This document shows positions 62,800 to 64,000 of a DNA stretch of 64,000 nt, in pieces; positions within the stretch are counted from its first letter, which is position 1; each line of letters opens with the position of its first letter. A program made the position numbers and the translations under genes. The notes below the pieces were generated by a model. It ran no database searches. It worked only from the letters and a program-made list of their open reading frames with translations, and was not told the origin of the DNA. The DNA comes from Dimorphilus gyrociliatus (taxonomy: Eukaryota; Annelida; Polychaeta; Dinophilidae), in contig CAJFCJ010000007.1 of the NCBI GenBank assembly GCA_904063045.1, forward strand, positions 368,819 through 432,818, read 5' to 3'.

Positions 62800-63522
62800 G
62801 GCTTGAAAATTCTTATAGCCAATACTTAACCAGCCCTCGTGTTATATAACTATATACCCTAGCAACCCAAAAGTATTCCGCCCCGGTATTAACTACCCAA
62901 ATACGCAAGACGATACCAACCATACTAAAAAATTTCGTATTTAAAAATTAACTAAATTTCTAAAAGCATTGTTAAAATTTTACCCAAAATAAGTGATAAT
63001 TTTTACGAAAATTATTTTTTATACGAAAATCGAACATACGGGCACTTTACATTCACAGTTCGACACGAGCTAGCGCCATATTTTTCTCGGAATCTTCAGA
63101 GGTAAGTTGACGGAAGTCTCGCTGTAACGCTCTTAGGCTAAACCTTTTTGTGTTACATTTTAATTGAAATGACGCGTTTTTCAATTAACTTTGCATATAT
63201 TCTTAAAACGGCGTGCTTTTTTGTCTACAAAAAGATTCACGCCAGTTCATGTTGCAGGCATGCGCAAACCGGCATTCTTGACGTTAAAATGTGCGCACAA
63301 TCGACGTTCATTATCTCGCTTAAAAGACTTTCAATCTTCACTTTTCGTTTAAAATAATACATAATATATATATATCTATTACTTAAGCAAGAAAAGAATG
63401 CCGAAAAGCGAAAGTTATAGAATGAGAAAACCACGTTGTTAATCATAACCATTTAGTCATCCGTTACAACGTCAGAACTTAAGATAACTTTATTCTAACA
63501 GGTCTCTCAACTTTCAGTAGCC
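62800..63522 (+). promoter_or_regulatory. Divergent promoter and 5' leader intron of G3BP
   Basis: Between opposite start codons. A donor (CAGAG/GTAAGTT) at 63102 pairs with an acceptor AG at 63516-63517, giving a 416-bp intron in the G3BP 5' leader. The exon before it, around 63050-63101, includes TAGCGCCATATT. ORFs inside the intron are incidental. Confidence 0.6.
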
Positions 63523-64000
63523 ATGGTAATGGAAAAACCCTCAGCACACAACGTTGCTCGGGAATTCGTCCGCCAATATTACACGTTGCTACACCAAGCC
63601 CCGCAGTATCTCCACCGCTTTTATAGCGCCAATTCGAGCTTCCTTCATGGAGGCATGGAGAAAGCCGGGCAAGAGCAACCCGCAATTTGCGGTCAAGAAC
63701 AAATCCACCAACGCATAATGGATTTGAAGTTTACCAACTGTAGAGCTAAAATCTTCCTTGTGGACAGTCAAGCATCTGTTGGTAACGGCATCGTTGTTCA
63801 AGTTAGCGGAGAATTATCGAATGATAATGGCCCAATGCGAAGGTTTATGCAAACTTTCGTTTTGGTCGAGCAAGAACCGAGAAAATACTACGTGCATAAC
63901 GACATATTTCGTTATCAAGACGAAGTATTCGAAAATGATGGACAAGAATCGAACGAAATACATAGCGTTGAAGCCGTGGAAGAAGCTGGAGATGTACAAG
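63523..64000 (+). CDS. G3BP1: G3BP / Rasputin, N-terminal NTF2-like domain (runs off the window)
   Basis: Start ATG 63523 (CCATGG), six bases after a splice acceptor. 159 complete codons are inside the window and the gene continues to the right. The NTF2-like fold matches G3BP almost word for word: AREFVRQYYTLLHQAP, LHRFYSANSSFLHGG, the IVVQVSGELSN block and RRFMQTFVLVEQEP, YYVHNDIFRYQDEVF. After the domain comes an acidic linker (NEIHSVEAVEEAGD), as expected; the RRM and RGG parts lie outside. G3BP is the RNA-binding core of stress granules and acts with USP10 and Caprin, which bind this NTF2-like domain. Invertebrates usually have one copy, Rasputin, so this may correspond to both vertebrate G3BP1 and G3BP2. 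Confidence 0.96.
   Translation, partial: MVMEKPSAHNVAREFVRQYYTLLHQAPQYLHRFYSANSSFLHGGMEKAGQEQPAICGQEQIHQRIMDLKFTNCRAKIFLVDSQASVGNGIVVQVSGELSNDNGPMRRFMQTFVLVEQEPRKYYVHNDIFRYQDEVFENDGQESNEIHSVEAVEEAGDVQ

Overview
The window reads as nuclear DNA of a small-genome invertebrate. It is AT-rich, full of simple repeats, and gene-dense, with about 16 protein genes in 64 kb. Most introns are only 50-150 bp with GT..AG ends. The gene set is metazoan: Gly-X-Y collagen, Rabex-5-like, G3BP, DDIT4/REDD, SBSPON, KIF24 and an SLC38 transporter. Gene density and intron size would suit a compact spiralian such as a dinophilid annelid, but that is inference. Every multi-exon model below was built by hand: splice sites were read from the sequence, phases were checked, and family resemblance comes from recognised motifs rather than a search.

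Layout. 1-1487 (+): 3' end of a large type I membrane protein (fibrocystin-L-like), followed by a decayed inverted copy of one of its exons near 3.5-3.9 kb. 5715-8120 (-): SLC38-type amino acid transporter. 9909-11250 (+): divergent rhodopsin-type GPCR. 13334-14314 (-): ribosomal protein eL18. 15084-17642 (+): sphingosine kinase with two mutually exclusive versions of one exon. 17965-31272 (+): transmembrane (MACIT, type XIII/XXIII/XXV-like) collagen in about 32 exons. 35211-36875 (-): SBSPON-like secreted somatomedin B + thrombospondin-1 protein. 38512-41595 (+): unrecognised multi-pass membrane protein. 42933-43648 (+): DDIT4/REDD. 44459-45064 (+): GPX7/8-like peroxidase. 47674-48273 (+): atypical Rho GTPase. 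49097-52831 (-): kinesin KIF24. 53408-55198 (+): unrecognised protein with a degenerate P-loop. 55636-57100 (+): HSD17B12-like reductase. 59337-60708 (+): Rabex-5-like VPS9 protein. 61616-62799 (-): small unrecognised gene with two possible last exons. 63523-end (+): start of G3BP.

The genes do not form one pathway; they are independent transcription units, several in divergent pairs (eL18/sphingosine kinase, KIF24/P-loop gene, 62-kb gene/G3BP). The most notable signals are the sphingosine kinase alternative exon pair, the alternative C-termini at 62 kb, a Rho GTPase carrying acidic residues at both positions that control GTP hydrolysis, TGCATG (RBFOX-type) elements clustered in collagen introns, and a dispersed AGATGGCG element present at least 12 times.
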